This document shows positions 9,327 through 16,845 of a stretch of 64,000 nt of DNA, in pieces (within the stretch, counting starts at the first letter, position 1; every line of letters starts with the position of its first letter). Below the pieces are notes generated by a model. It was not told the origin of the DNA. It worked only from the letters and a program-made list of their open reading frames with translations, and did not search any database. This DNA is from Rhodococcus jostii RHA1. GTDB taxonomy: Bacteria; Actinomycetota; Actinomycetes; Mycobacteriales; Mycobacteriaceae. The translations under genes were made by a program, and so were the position numbers. The DNA lies in contig NC_008271.1 of the NCBI RefSeq assembly GCF_000014565.1, forward strand, positions 124,001 to 188,000. Reading direction: 5' to 3'.

Positions 9327-10367
9327 GCCCACCCGGTGAGCGGGGCCATACTCGACCAGTGGTCCCTTGCGGGGTACGAGCGCAGCCGGCTCGGCTACCC
9401 CACAGCCGACGCGGCTAACCAGGGAACTCTCGCGGCAGAGCAGCAGTTTCAGAACGACAAGATCTACGCCCCCAATATGGCTGTTCCGCTCGGTGCTACC
9501 GGAATCAACTTGACGCTGGGCGTGCCGACTGTGGCGGCGCTGTCAGCAGGGCCAGTCCCCGACGGGGTGGTTCTGAACGGCCAAGGTTTCTCGCTGACTT
9601 TCCAACGGAATTCGCTCGGAAACATCAACGTCGATTATCTCCGGACAACGGCGCAAGCGCCCGCTCAGTTCAAGTTGATCGCGGGTTTGCCGACCGGCTA
9701 CTCCATGGCGGTAGCGAACAACAGCGTAGAAGTACGGTCGTCAGCAGGGACTGTTATCGGCAGAGTGACCTTGCCGTTGACCTTCGGCGTGAATGGCTTG
9801 GAGGTGGGCACGAATACGACCCTCTCCGGAAACGAGGTGACCATCAATCTCGGAACATCCTCGTCCTATCCGCATCGTTCGTTCCTCCGCGCAGTGGACG
9901 TGCCCTACCCGGCGCCGGAGTCTTACGACAACTTGACCGAGCAAGAGCGACAGGTCTGCAGAGACGATCTGCCCGAGTGTTGGAACACCCGAAACACGGG
10001 TGATGACGCCAAGGAGGTTTCTCATCGCGAGTATCCCAACTACCAAACCATCGGCGAGCAGGACAATCGGGTTGACGCCGTACGGCATTGCGCATGGCTG
10101 GCGTACATGACACAACGTGCCGACTCAGATTTTGCGAACCGAATGGCAACTGCGCACGAACGCGCGTACTACAACGAACCTCTCGCCTCGGCAATGGACC
10201 TGTACAACAATCAGACGGGAATCGCAGTCGGTCTGCGCGAAGAAGGAAGCGCTACAGGAATAGAAACTACCTGCAGGCAATACGGCAGGGACGCCCGCCA
10301 GGTCAACGCGGTTTCAGAAGTAGGAGAGAATGTGAATGAGAACGATTTGGTGTTTATTCACGAATAG
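9327..10367 (+). CDS. Orphan LGFP fragment with DUF6973-like C-terminal domain (toxin-like cassette)
   Basis: Begins abruptly with AHPVSGAILDQWSLAGYERS at 9327. A GTG at 9336 could serve as start (about 343 aa), but no ribosome site is seen. One truncated LGFP repeat (RLGYPTADA, EQQFQNDKIYAPN) is followed by a beta-rich middle (~residues 50-200). The C-terminal domain carries VDAVRHCAWLAYMTQ, ATAHERA and MDLYNNQTGIAVG, which resemble the conserved RHxxWxxLMT / AHE / MDLxNNxxG motifs I associate with DUF6973 domains at the ends of secreted proteins. It is divergent from and adjacent to the other orphan module, and is followed on the same strand by a membrane-protein gene, the probable immunity partner. 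Confidence 0.65.
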   Translation, partial: AHPVSGAILDQWSLAGYERSRLGYPTADAANQGTLAAEQQFQNDKIYAPNMAVPLGATGINLTLGVPTVAALSAGPVPDGVVLNGQGFSLTFQRNSLGNINVDYLRTTAQAPAQFKLIAGLPTGYSMAVANNSVEVRSSAGTVIGRVTLPLTFGVNGLEVGTNTTLSGNEVTINLGTSSSYPHRSFLRAVDVPYPAPESYDNLTEQERQVCRDDLPECWNTRNTGDDAKEVSHREYPNYQTIGEQDNRVDAVRHCAWLAYMTQRADSDFANRMATAHERAYYNEPLASAMDLYNNQTGIAVGLREEGSATGIETTCRQYGRDARQVNAVSEVGENVNENDLVFIHE

Positions 10368-10437
10368 ACAATCACGACGAGCATGCTGAACGGGCACAAC
10401 CGATCTGAAATTGAAGAACTAGGGTTAGGTAGGGGCT

Positions 10438-11034
10438 ATGGACGAAACGCTCAAGAGAGCGGATCCACGCTCGCCCCGCACCCTGCTGTGGGTAGTGACC
10501 ATGGCGGTCACCGCTGGCGCGCTGATGTTGCTGATTGTGGTGTGGGGTCAGTGGTGGCCGTCAGGCAACGCCTGGTACCTACCGGCTGCAGTGGCGGTGG
10601 CGCTGCTACTTGCGACCGGAGCGGTATGGGCGCTCGGCTCGATCTACGTGCTGTGGAAGCACCGGCGGTGGGCGTGGTGGATGGTGACCTGGCCCCTCCT
10701 AGTGGCGCTGGGTGTAGCGCTGGCCCTCGCCGCTCGCCCGGACTTCGAGGATTCGCGCCCCGAGTTCGAAGAAACTGCTCGTCAGCTACTCGCCACACCG
10801 GGTCCCACAAGTTTGAGCGATTTGAAGATCGGGCGGTTCGAAGTCGGCCGGGCCTACAACACAGAGCAGGGCGACGTGTTCTTCACCGACGAACGGACGA
10901 CAGCGTTCACCACCGAGTCAGGTTGGGCTTACTCCCCAGACGGGGCGCCGGCGCCCGCATCTCGCGACGGCGAATTCACCACCACCCATATCGATGGACC
11001 TTGGTACCGCTATGAGCTCGTAACAACGTTCTGA
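10438..11034 (+). CDS. Membrane protein, candidate immunity protein
   Basis: 198 aa starting with ATG. Three hydrophobic helices (about residues 19-38, 44-66, 80-98: e.g. LLWVVTMAVTAGALMLLIVV), then a soluble domain of ~95 residues (FEVGRAYNTEQGDVFFTDER). It lies 70 bp after the DUF6973-like module on the same strand. A small membrane protein directly after a secreted-toxin module fits an immunity protein acting at the membrane or in the periplasm, but no family is recognised. Confidence 0.65.
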   Translation: MDETLKRADPRSPRTLLWVVTMAVTAGALMLLIVVWGQWWPSGNAWYLPAAVAVALLLATGAVWALGSIYVLWKHRRWAWWMVTWPLLVALGVALALAARPDFEDSRPEFEETARQLLATPGPTSLSDLKIGRFEVGRAYNTEQGDVFFTDERTTAFTTESGWAYSPDGAPAPASRDGEFTTTHIDGPWYRYELVTTF

Positions 11035-11181
11035 CACGAAAACTGAGGTAACCGCAACGTGGTGCTGACAGGTGAGGTGACCCGACGATGTCCGGGTCGG
11101 TGATGCACCCCGGGAGCGCGGATATGCGATGCCTGGCAGTAGGGCGAAAGCGACGCGATACCCGAGTGCCCTGCTGAAATG

Positions 11182-11703
11182 TCAGTGTTGTTTGTTCATG
11201 TTCGTGAACAGTTCTCGGTTCGCCGAGCGGGCCGCGTCGAGTTCCTGGCTACGTTCTTCGAGTTGGCCGGTGAGGTCGACGACGTGCTGTTCGAGCATCG
11301 TGATGCGCCTTTGGAGTTGATCGATATCAGTGGGGGCGCCGAGCCCGGATTCTCTCCATGCTGCCTCGCCGAGCAGCTCGGAGAGTTTTCGTTCGAGTTG
11401 CGTGTTGTGGGCGGCCAGACGAGCGATGCGTTGGTGGGTGTTGGCGAGGTCGGCTTTGAGCGATTCCCGTGTCACGGGTTCCCCGTTCCAGTGTGTCGGG
11501 GACGGGCAACTTTGAGCGGTGTGAATCCGGGCGAGCAGGTCCCTGTGCCGGTACAGGAAGCTGCGGTCCACGCCAGCCGCTCGGGCTATCGACGAGACGG
11601 TGATCTCCGTTCCGGTTGCTCCGGCAGCGCCCAGCGCCTTCACGACTCGTTGCCTGCGCCGGATGGAATCGGCCCGGCGGCCCTCGCTCATCGGGTTCGT
11701 CAT
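11182..11703 (-). CDS. tnpC: TnpC-like small partner of the recombinases (DUF6262 type)
   Basis: 173 aa. An N-terminal helix-turn-helix-like stretch (SSIARAAGVDRSFLYRHRDL) is followed by a long coiled coil (LERKLSELLGEAAWRE, RRITMLEQHVVDLTGQLEER). This is the third gene of the recombinase triplet, starting 3 bp after tnpB ends. In Tn554, TnpC is a small accessory factor that influences the efficiency and orientation of transposition. The identification rests on gene order and architecture. Confidence 0.75.
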   Translation of the reverse strand: MTNPMSEGRRADSIRRRQRVVKALGAAGATGTEITVSSIARAAGVDRSFLYRHRDLLARIHTAQSCPSPTHWNGEPVTRESLKADLANTHQRIARLAAHNTQLERKLSELLGEAAWRESGLGAPTDIDQLQRRITMLEQHVVDLTGQLEERSQELDAARSANRELFTNMNKQH

Positions 11704-11706
11704 CGC

Positions 11707-14211
11707 TCATGCTCTCCTGTCCTGGCGGAGGTCGGGCAGTGGTTGACGAACCCGTGGTGTCCCCAGACCGATGATCTGGTTGCGGGCTCGGCGCACGGTC
11801 GCCGCTGCTTGCTCGATCTGGGAGCGGTCCTCATCGGACAAGTCGTCGACGTCGGCGCCGATCTGCGATATCAGTCGGCGGATCCGCTGAATTTCCTCGT
11901 CCGACGGCATCGCTTCGCCCTTTGCCCAGTCGTCGGCGGCGAGCGCACCCCGCAGCCGTTCACGGCTGCGCAGCAGATCGGCGAGGTACGACTGCAGATC
12001 CGGCAGGTAGGACACGTCAGTGGAGAAGTGGGAGCACCCGACGCAGCGGAAACGAACGGGACAGTCGTGCCCACCGGCGGCCACGTTGCTAGGCTCGCTG
12101 CACGTCCCGTACGGGACGGCGACCTCACCGACCGCGCGGCGTAGATGTTCGGAGTCGAGCAGTGCCCTCGCTTCACGCCAGATCTTGTTGCCGTGCCGAT
12201 CGAAGTGCATGGTGGCGAGCCTGTCGACGGCATCGCGCCGCCGCGTTTCACCGACACGGTAGTAGACCTGTGTGGTCCCGAATTGGCGGTGATCCATCAG
12301 GTCGGACAAGACGTCGATGGCGACACCGGCGTCCGCATGACGTTGGGCGTAGGTGTGTCGGTAGGCGTAGAGGAAGATCTTGTTTCGGTCGAAAGGCAGC
12401 ATCTTCGTCACGTGTTGCCCATCGATGTCCACGATGATGGGAATAGTGATGTCGGGCAGTGTGACGACCCAGTCGCGATGTCGCATGGTGAGCCAGTCGT
12501 CGTTCAGGCCCCGGGTCCCGTGCGGATTCCGCGTGAGGGCGGGGATGAGTTTCATCTGTGTAGCGTCCTCGTTCGGGTATCGAGCTCGGACACGTTCTTG
12601 TTGGGCCACGATCACGGCGGCCGTGGGCTCTGTGATCGGTAGCCGTCGGTCGAGTCTGTTGGCCTTGATGTTGGTGTATACCAGGACAGGTTTTCCCTGT
12701 TCGTCACGTTCGAGACAATCGAGTCGGAGCTGGCAGATCTCGTCTGGGCGGCGGCCTGTATCGATGATCAGCTCCACCGCTACCCGCACTTCCCGTGAAG
12801 TATTCTCCTCGAGACTGTTCAGATGTGCGCAGACGTGCCGCATGACCTCGGCCGGTAGATCTCGATGTTCGCTGTTTCGTTCGCCCTCCAGGGGAACGTC
12901 TTCCGGGTCGAGGGTGAAGTCTTCGGGCAGGCCGTGCATCGGTTGTCCCGGCCTTCGCAGGCCCAGCCCTCTCATCGTGGCCAGGATCCGCCGAACCCCT
13001 CGGATCGCGGTCATGCGGGCATAAGGCGACATTGATCCATCGTTGTGCAGGAAGGTCAGCCGGTTCAGGAAGCCGGCGATATCGCTGCGTGAGAGATCAC
13101 GTGGATCGTTTCCGTGATCGCCTGGACGCTGCAATCGTAGGCTGTCCGAGAGCATCACGAGGAATCGAATTTCGTTTTGGACCATTGCTTTTGCGTTCTT
13201 GGATCGTCTACGGGAGATGTCGTTGTAGGCCCAGATCTTGGCGGCTTCTCGTAACCAGGGCTGCGTGATCTTCGTAAATCGCAACGTTCCCCTGAATCCG
13301 AAAACGGTGGCATCCCATTCGTCTTTGACCCGTTCGGTCTCCGGAGACAGGTGCAGACGCCGAAGCTCGGTGGTCGCCGTCGACCACACGTTCTTCACTG
13401 CCGGACGCAGATCGCCCGGGAGCACGTCCTCCAGTGTCCGATATTCGTTGGCCAAAAGGTGTGTCACGAGAGGCCGGACCTGATCCGCACGGGTTTTGAC
13501 CCCCTGACCTGTGCGTTGCTGGAGCCCGTAGATCAGTTCGGCGACCACCCGGTCCGGCAGCCCGCGCAGAGTGCACTCGTTGAGATACGAGATCGCCGCA
13601 GTGGTCCGACGGAAGCGCATCTCGTCCGCTGCTGCCAATCCAGCAGCATCAGCTCCATCACGCACCTTGCGCCACTGAATTCCATGGTTCATGCAGTACG
13701 GAATCTGCCCCGACCGCGCGCGATCGCACGCGACGACCTCGCAAGATCCGAATGACTTGCGCGCCACAACCTTCGGGTGTTTCAGAAAGTCTGCCATCGA
13801 AACTTTCAATGTCTTGATGCGCTGTGAACGGTGCGCCTCGCACAGCCCGGAGTTCATCGAGGTCCACGGACGCTCACACTGCGAAACAGCACACAAACCG
13901 TACGCGCGGAACCGAGCCCTTGGCACGTCCGCGAAGTCCTTCACTGCCGGGGATCCTGCAATCTTCCATTGTGTCCTACAAGCTGGACACAAACCGTTCA
14001 CAGCGTGTGACTCGGATTCGCAATTGACCACGACACATTTCTTCCAGAGGAGAGAAGGGTGTCCGCGCGGGAAGTGCAGCACCTTGCTCTCGTCCGACCA
14101 CCCCATCAACTCCAGAAACTCCGGGGTGATTATCGACCACAGCTGAGCCGTGACCACCTTGTCTGCCGCGACGGCAGAAACCCGCCTGATGCGCGGCTGC
14201 GCGGCCGTCAC
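11707..14211 (-). CDS. tnpB: TnpB-like large tyrosine recombinase with N-terminal zinc fingers
   Basis: 834 aa. Three Cys-rich fingers near the N-terminus (CVVVNCESES...CPAC, CAVSQCERPW...CEAH, CEVVACDRAR...CMNH), a helical SAM-like middle region, then a phage-integrase catalytic domain: the first Arg in IDTGRRPDEICQLRLDCL, box II as AYRHTYAQRHADAG (the usual first His appears to be Tyr), the DHRQFGTTQVYY motif with the nucleophile Tyr, and a further Cys cluster (CPVRFRCVGCSHF). Stop and start overlap tnpA by 4 bp. It acts with TnpA to excise and insert the element. Confidence 0.85.
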   Translation of the reverse strand: MTAAQPRIRRVSAVAADKVVTAQLWSIITPEFLELMGWSDESKVLHFPRGHPSLLWKKCVVVNCESESHAVNGLCPACRTQWKIAGSPAVKDFADVPRARFRAYGLCAVSQCERPWTSMNSGLCEAHRSQRIKTLKVSMADFLKHPKVVARKSFGSCEVVACDRARSGQIPYCMNHGIQWRKVRDGADAAGLAAADEMRFRRTTAAISYLNECTLRGLPDRVVAELIYGLQQRTGQGVKTRADQVRPLVTHLLANEYRTLEDVLPGDLRPAVKNVWSTATTELRRLHLSPETERVKDEWDATVFGFRGTLRFTKITQPWLREAAKIWAYNDISRRRSKNAKAMVQNEIRFLVMLSDSLRLQRPGDHGNDPRDLSRSDIAGFLNRLTFLHNDGSMSPYARMTAIRGVRRILATMRGLGLRRPGQPMHGLPEDFTLDPEDVPLEGERNSEHRDLPAEVMRHVCAHLNSLEENTSREVRVAVELIIDTGRRPDEICQLRLDCLERDEQGKPVLVYTNIKANRLDRRLPITEPTAAVIVAQQERVRARYPNEDATQMKLIPALTRNPHGTRGLNDDWLTMRHRDWVVTLPDITIPIIVDIDGQHVTKMLPFDRNKIFLYAYRHTYAQRHADAGVAIDVLSDLMDHRQFGTTQVYYRVGETRRRDAVDRLATMHFDRHGNKIWREARALLDSEHLRRAVGEVAVPYGTCSEPSNVAAGGHDCPVRFRCVGCSHFSTDVSYLPDLQSYLADLLRSRERLRGALAADDWAKGEAMPSDEEIQRIRRLISQIGADVDDLSDEDRSQIEQAAATVRRARNQIIGLGTPRVRQPLPDLRQDRRA

Positions 14212-15359
14212 CGCAGGCCATCCGTCAATGCCCTCGGCGACGGCACCCGCTCGACTGCATCGCGCAGCCGGTCCGGTGATGGATGCAGATACGGCGTCGC
14301 CGAGGAAGCAGACGCATGCCCGAGCAACCCCTGGATCTCGTCAAGCAAAGCCCCGGAGTCCGCGAGGTTGCTAGCGAACCCATGCCGACACTGATGCGGT
14401 GAAATCGACCGAGCCAACTGCGCCCGAACACACAGCGCCTCGAACAACTCGTTGATCGCACCCACCGTCATCGGAGCTCCCAACGGTTCCCGAAACAGAT
14501 TGACCAACAAGAAGTCGCACTCGTCTGCCGCGGGCTGCTCGGCGCGTTCGAGCAGGAACAGATCCAGGGCGCGTACCAGCAGGAAGTCGATCGGAACAGC
14601 TCTTGAGTTCCGCGATTTCGCTACCGCGCCGTTCGAGTTCTCTCGCCGCACCACGTGCACGTGCGCTCCCCGTATCGGACAGTGGTGCACGGCATTGTCT
14701 GGAAGTAGATGCAGGTCACTGCGCCGCATCCCGACCAACTCTCCGCGCCGCACTCCCGCTCGTGAGAGCATCAACACGATCAGCCGATCCCGCGCGGACC
14801 GGCACACACGAAACAAGGCGATGACCTCCTCGTCGCTCGCCCGGTCCACCGCAGTTTCCGGCTCGTGCAAACTGTGCCGAGCCCGCAACCGGTATCTCAA
14901 CCGCGCACTCTCACCCTGTGCCGCCAACGGCAGGTCACGAGCATCCGCCAGCTCGTAGATCTGTTCGAGTACCGCCGCCGGCGCTTCCCTCGCCACCACC
15001 GCGAACGCCAGGAAACCTCGAACTGCGACCAAGATCTTGTTGATCCGCCCCGCACCACGCACTTGTCGGGCATCCGGACCCGCCAACATCGCCGAACCGT
15101 CGGATCGCGTGTACTTCAACCAGACGATGAACAGTCCGATATCTCGTGCCGCTGTGCGCCATTCACGACCGGTGCGATCACACCACCGCAAGAACAGCGA
15201 CATACCTTCGGCATACGCCTTCGTCGTCGACTCCGCTCGATCCCGACCGAATCGCAACTCGCGCAGATACCTGTCCGCGATCGACTCCACCGCGTAGTCG
15301 TCATCGACCACCGTCCAATACGCGCCGCCTGACGGCATCCGAACCCGAAAAGCTCGCAC
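14208..15359 (-). CDS. tnpA: TnpA-like tyrosine recombinase
   Basis: About 383 aa from the GTG at 15357-15359, which has a GGAGG ribosome site at good spacing; the frame is open to a GTG at 15446. An N-terminal SAM-like DNA-binding domain (STTKAYAEGMSLFLRWCDRT), then a catalytic domain with Arg in SRAGVRRGELVGMRRSDL, box II HQCRHGFASNL, LLGHASASSATPYLH and the final Tyr. It is the first gene of the triplet and lies right behind the SOS-promoter end of the interrupted imuA', facing the same way. Confidence 0.9.
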   Translation of the reverse strand: MRAFRVRMPSGGAYWTVVDDDYAVESIADRYLRELRFGRDRAESTTKAYAEGMSLFLRWCDRTGREWRTAARDIGLFIVWLKYTRSDGSAMLAGPDARQVRGAGRINKILVAVRGFLAFAVVAREAPAAVLEQIYELADARDLPLAAQGESARLRYRLRARHSLHEPETAVDRASDEEVIALFRVCRSARDRLIVLMLSRAGVRRGELVGMRRSDLHLLPDNAVHHCPIRGAHVHVVRRENSNGAVAKSRNSRAVPIDFLLVRALDLFLLERAEQPAADECDFLLVNLFREPLGAPMTVGAINELFEALCVRAQLARSISPHQCRHGFASNLADSGALLDEIQGLLGHASASSATPYLHPSPDRLRDAVERVPSPRALTDGLR

Positions 15360-15452
15360 AATTGCCTCCACTCCATCGATCGATAAGGAACCACAGAGCG
15401 ACACCCCCAAAGAACCGTCGCACGAGACCCACACAGTGTCTCCCACGCGACG

Positions 15453-15935
15453 TCACGCCACAGTCTGAGAACCCCCAGAGAACGCGACCTCGACCGCGGA
15501 GTCCTTCGGTGCGGGCACGATCGCAATCCGGGAGAGGTCCGCACCCTGTTCGACTGCGGCGAGCAGACTCAAATCCGGCATTCCGATCACGGCCGCGTGT
15601 GAACCGGCCGCAGTGACCGAGGCAAGGAGCCCGACCAGCACCGACGACGTTCCAGCGACGCTGGCAACGGTGCCCCGGGCGAGTCCTCCACGCGGAAGAA
15701 GCCCCGCGATCGGAGAGGGCACGGGAAGCGTTCGCAGCGTGGTCTGAGCGGTGGCCACAATCGGTGTCGGTTCGTCGACGGACCGGAGCATCACCGCAGG
15801 CATGGCCGGTGCGGTGCCCTCGGATCGGGCGGGAATCGCCGCCATCTTCCGCCGCAGCTGGTCGAGTTTCTCCGCTTTGGTGAGCCCGTTCGAGGCGGGC
15901 GCAATGGGCAGTTCGCTCATACTCGCCGCCTTCAC
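15453..15935 (-). pseudogene. imuA': 5' half of interrupted imuA'
   Basis: This codes for the N-terminal ~150 residues of an ImuA' protein: LTKAEKLDQLRRKMAAI, LRTLPVPSPIAGLLPRGGLA, RGTVASVAGTSSVLVGLLAS (the RecA-like core lacking a true Walker A Lys), then SAVEVA at the break. After 15483 it reads about nine element-encoded residues to a stop at 15453-15455. The start is GTG 15935 or, equally likely, ATG 15920 (MSELPIAP). The missing half is at 3576-3935. Confidence 0.85.
15471..15488. repeat. Right junction: terminal repeat plus core CGCGAC
   Basis: ACCCCCAGAGAA (15471-15482) is the inverted partner of TTCTCTAGGGGT at the left end, with one mismatch. CGCGAC (15483-15488) is the second copy of the direct core repeat. 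Confidence 0.8.
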
Positions 15936-15971
15936 ACATCCCTAACCCGATCCGATCCACCCCCAGTGTAG

Positions 15972-15987
15972 TCGAACATACTTTCGA
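15972..15987 (-). promoter_or_regulatory. LexA (SOS) box upstream of imuA'
   Basis: TCGAAC-ATAC-TTTCGA differs in one base from the mycobacterial LexA consensus TCGAAC-N4-GTTCGA. It lies 36-51 bp before the imuA' GTG. imuA' genes are LexA-repressed in mycobacteria, so the site is in the expected place. Because tnpA follows the truncated imuA' in the same direction, the same control should reach the recombinase genes. Confidence 0.8.
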
Positions 15988-16088
15988 ATAGGGTGTAACC
16001 TTGCTGATGCCTCGGCTCGGAGGGAACCCACTGAGGTACGCCGATGACCTGCACTTTTCGGCGTCTGAAGCACTGGAGGAATGACCAC

Positions 16089-16253
16089 ATGACAACAGGC
16101 GACACGGTGATGCTCCACCCTCAAGGGGTCTCGAAGTTCAAAATCCTCAGCATCGATGAGGACGGCCATGCACTCATCGAGTCCCTACTGGACAGCCCAG
16201 GAAAATACGCGTTCAGCGTCGCGGTGAAGTTTCTCGTCCCGGCGACGTCCTGA
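16089..16253 (+). CDS. Small conserved-looking hypothetical protein
   Basis: 54 aa (MTTGDTVMLHPQGVSKFKIL...), start chosen at ATG 16089 behind a GGAGG at 16076-16080. The sequence is compact and beta-rich, with no membrane segment. It is divergent from imuA', so the LexA box between them (100 bp upstream) could also affect it. Confidence 0.6.
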   Translation: MTTGDTVMLHPQGVSKFKILSIDEDGHALIESLLDSPGKYAFSVAVKFLVPATS

Positions 16254-16260
16254 TCGTCGC

Positions 16261-16286
16261 TGTCAGAGGGACGATCTACTCTGACA
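16261..16286. terminator. Inverted repeat TGTCAGAG / CTCTGACA
   Basis: Perfect 8-bp arms with a 10-base loop, starting 7 bp after the stop codon of the 54-aa gene. A possible terminator, although the arms are not GC-rich; an operator role cannot be excluded. Confidence 0.4.
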
Positions 16287-16551
16287 ACCGCGACGAGCAA
16301 CAGGTCGCCACCCACTGCCCAGACCGGTGACTCGTTCCCGGTCCTGATCTGCGGTATTCCGCGGATTTGGCAGGTGCGTGGCGGCCTGTTCCTCTTTGCG
16401 ATCTGCGGGTAAACCCGCCACCACTCGGCCTGGACCCAATAGGGCCCACTCGATTGGGTAGCTGTACCGATCCGCCTCCGGCAGGCGATACACAAGGCAG
16501 GAGGGGGTTGCTTCCATTCAACTGAGCCCGTTTCCGACCAAGGAGTTCGCC

Positions 16552-16644
16552 ATGTTGGACCTGGGATTTTTCTCTTCCTTCCCTCAGTTCACCGACGCCT
16601 GGGTGGCAATAAGCATGTGGTGGCAGTCGCTTCCATTCACCTAA
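16552..16644 (+). CDS. Possible 30-aa hydrophobic peptide
   Basis: ATG at 16552 sits 7 bp behind AAGGAG. The peptide (MLDLGFFSSFPQFTDAWVAI plus 10 residues, ending SLPFT) is hydrophobic and aromatic, and could be a membrane peptide. It is followed 12 bp later by another small frame with its own ribosome site. The 3' end resembles a sequence 120 bp upstream (TTCCATTCA near 16512), hinting at a local duplication. Confidence 0.4.
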   Translation: MLDLGFFSSFPQFTDAWVAISMWWQSLPFT

Positions 16645-16656
16645 CCCCGGAGGTTG

Positions 16657-16800
16657 ATGACGGTGATTCCTATTCCCCCGTACGGGTTGGGCGGCAGCTG
16701 GATGGTGTTGGACGCCCTGGCTGGTGCCCATAGTTCTCTGGTGGAACTCCTGGCACTGACCCTGTACCGATCGCGCGCCGCCGGCGACGCGCTTTCGTGA
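16657..16800 (+). CDS. Possible 47-aa small protein
   Basis: Start is ATG 16657 or GTG 16663; a GGAGG at 16649-16653 fits the GTG best. The protein begins MTVIPIPPYGLGGSWMVLDA and ends in a helical, weakly basic tail. It lies between the 30-aa frame and the ligase gene, so the three may be transcribed together. No family is recognised. Confidence 0.4.
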   Translation: MTVIPIPPYGLGGSWMVLDALAGAHSSLVELLALTLYRSRAAGDALS

Positions 16801-16845
16801 GCCTTCTACCTGCGTAGCTCCCAGGTCACGGGCACAATCGGGGCT

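Larger units (their letters stand above)
3942..15482. mobile_element. Tn554-like element inserted in imuA', carrying LGFP toxin-like cassettes
   Basis: This 11,541-bp segment interrupts imuA'. Its boundaries are fixed by the in-frame reconstruction of imuA', the direct core repeat CGCGAC and the TTCTCTRGGGGT terminal inverted repeats. The right end carries tnpA-tnpB-tnpC (two tyrosine recombinases plus a small helical partner), the order known from Tn554. The left 7 kb is cargo: an exported LGFP-repeat protein, a decayed LGFP N-terminus, two orphan C-terminal modules and candidate immunity genes. It is inserted so that the recombinase genes follow the imuA' promoter in the same direction. Confidence 0.85.

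Noticed and set aside
16263..16517. Minus-strand 84-aa frame (MEATPSCLVYRLPEADRY...)
   Set aside because: Partly protein-like, but there is no ribosome site, the C-terminus is Arg/Ser-rich, and it overlaps the inverted repeat after the 54-aa gene. Left out for lack of support.
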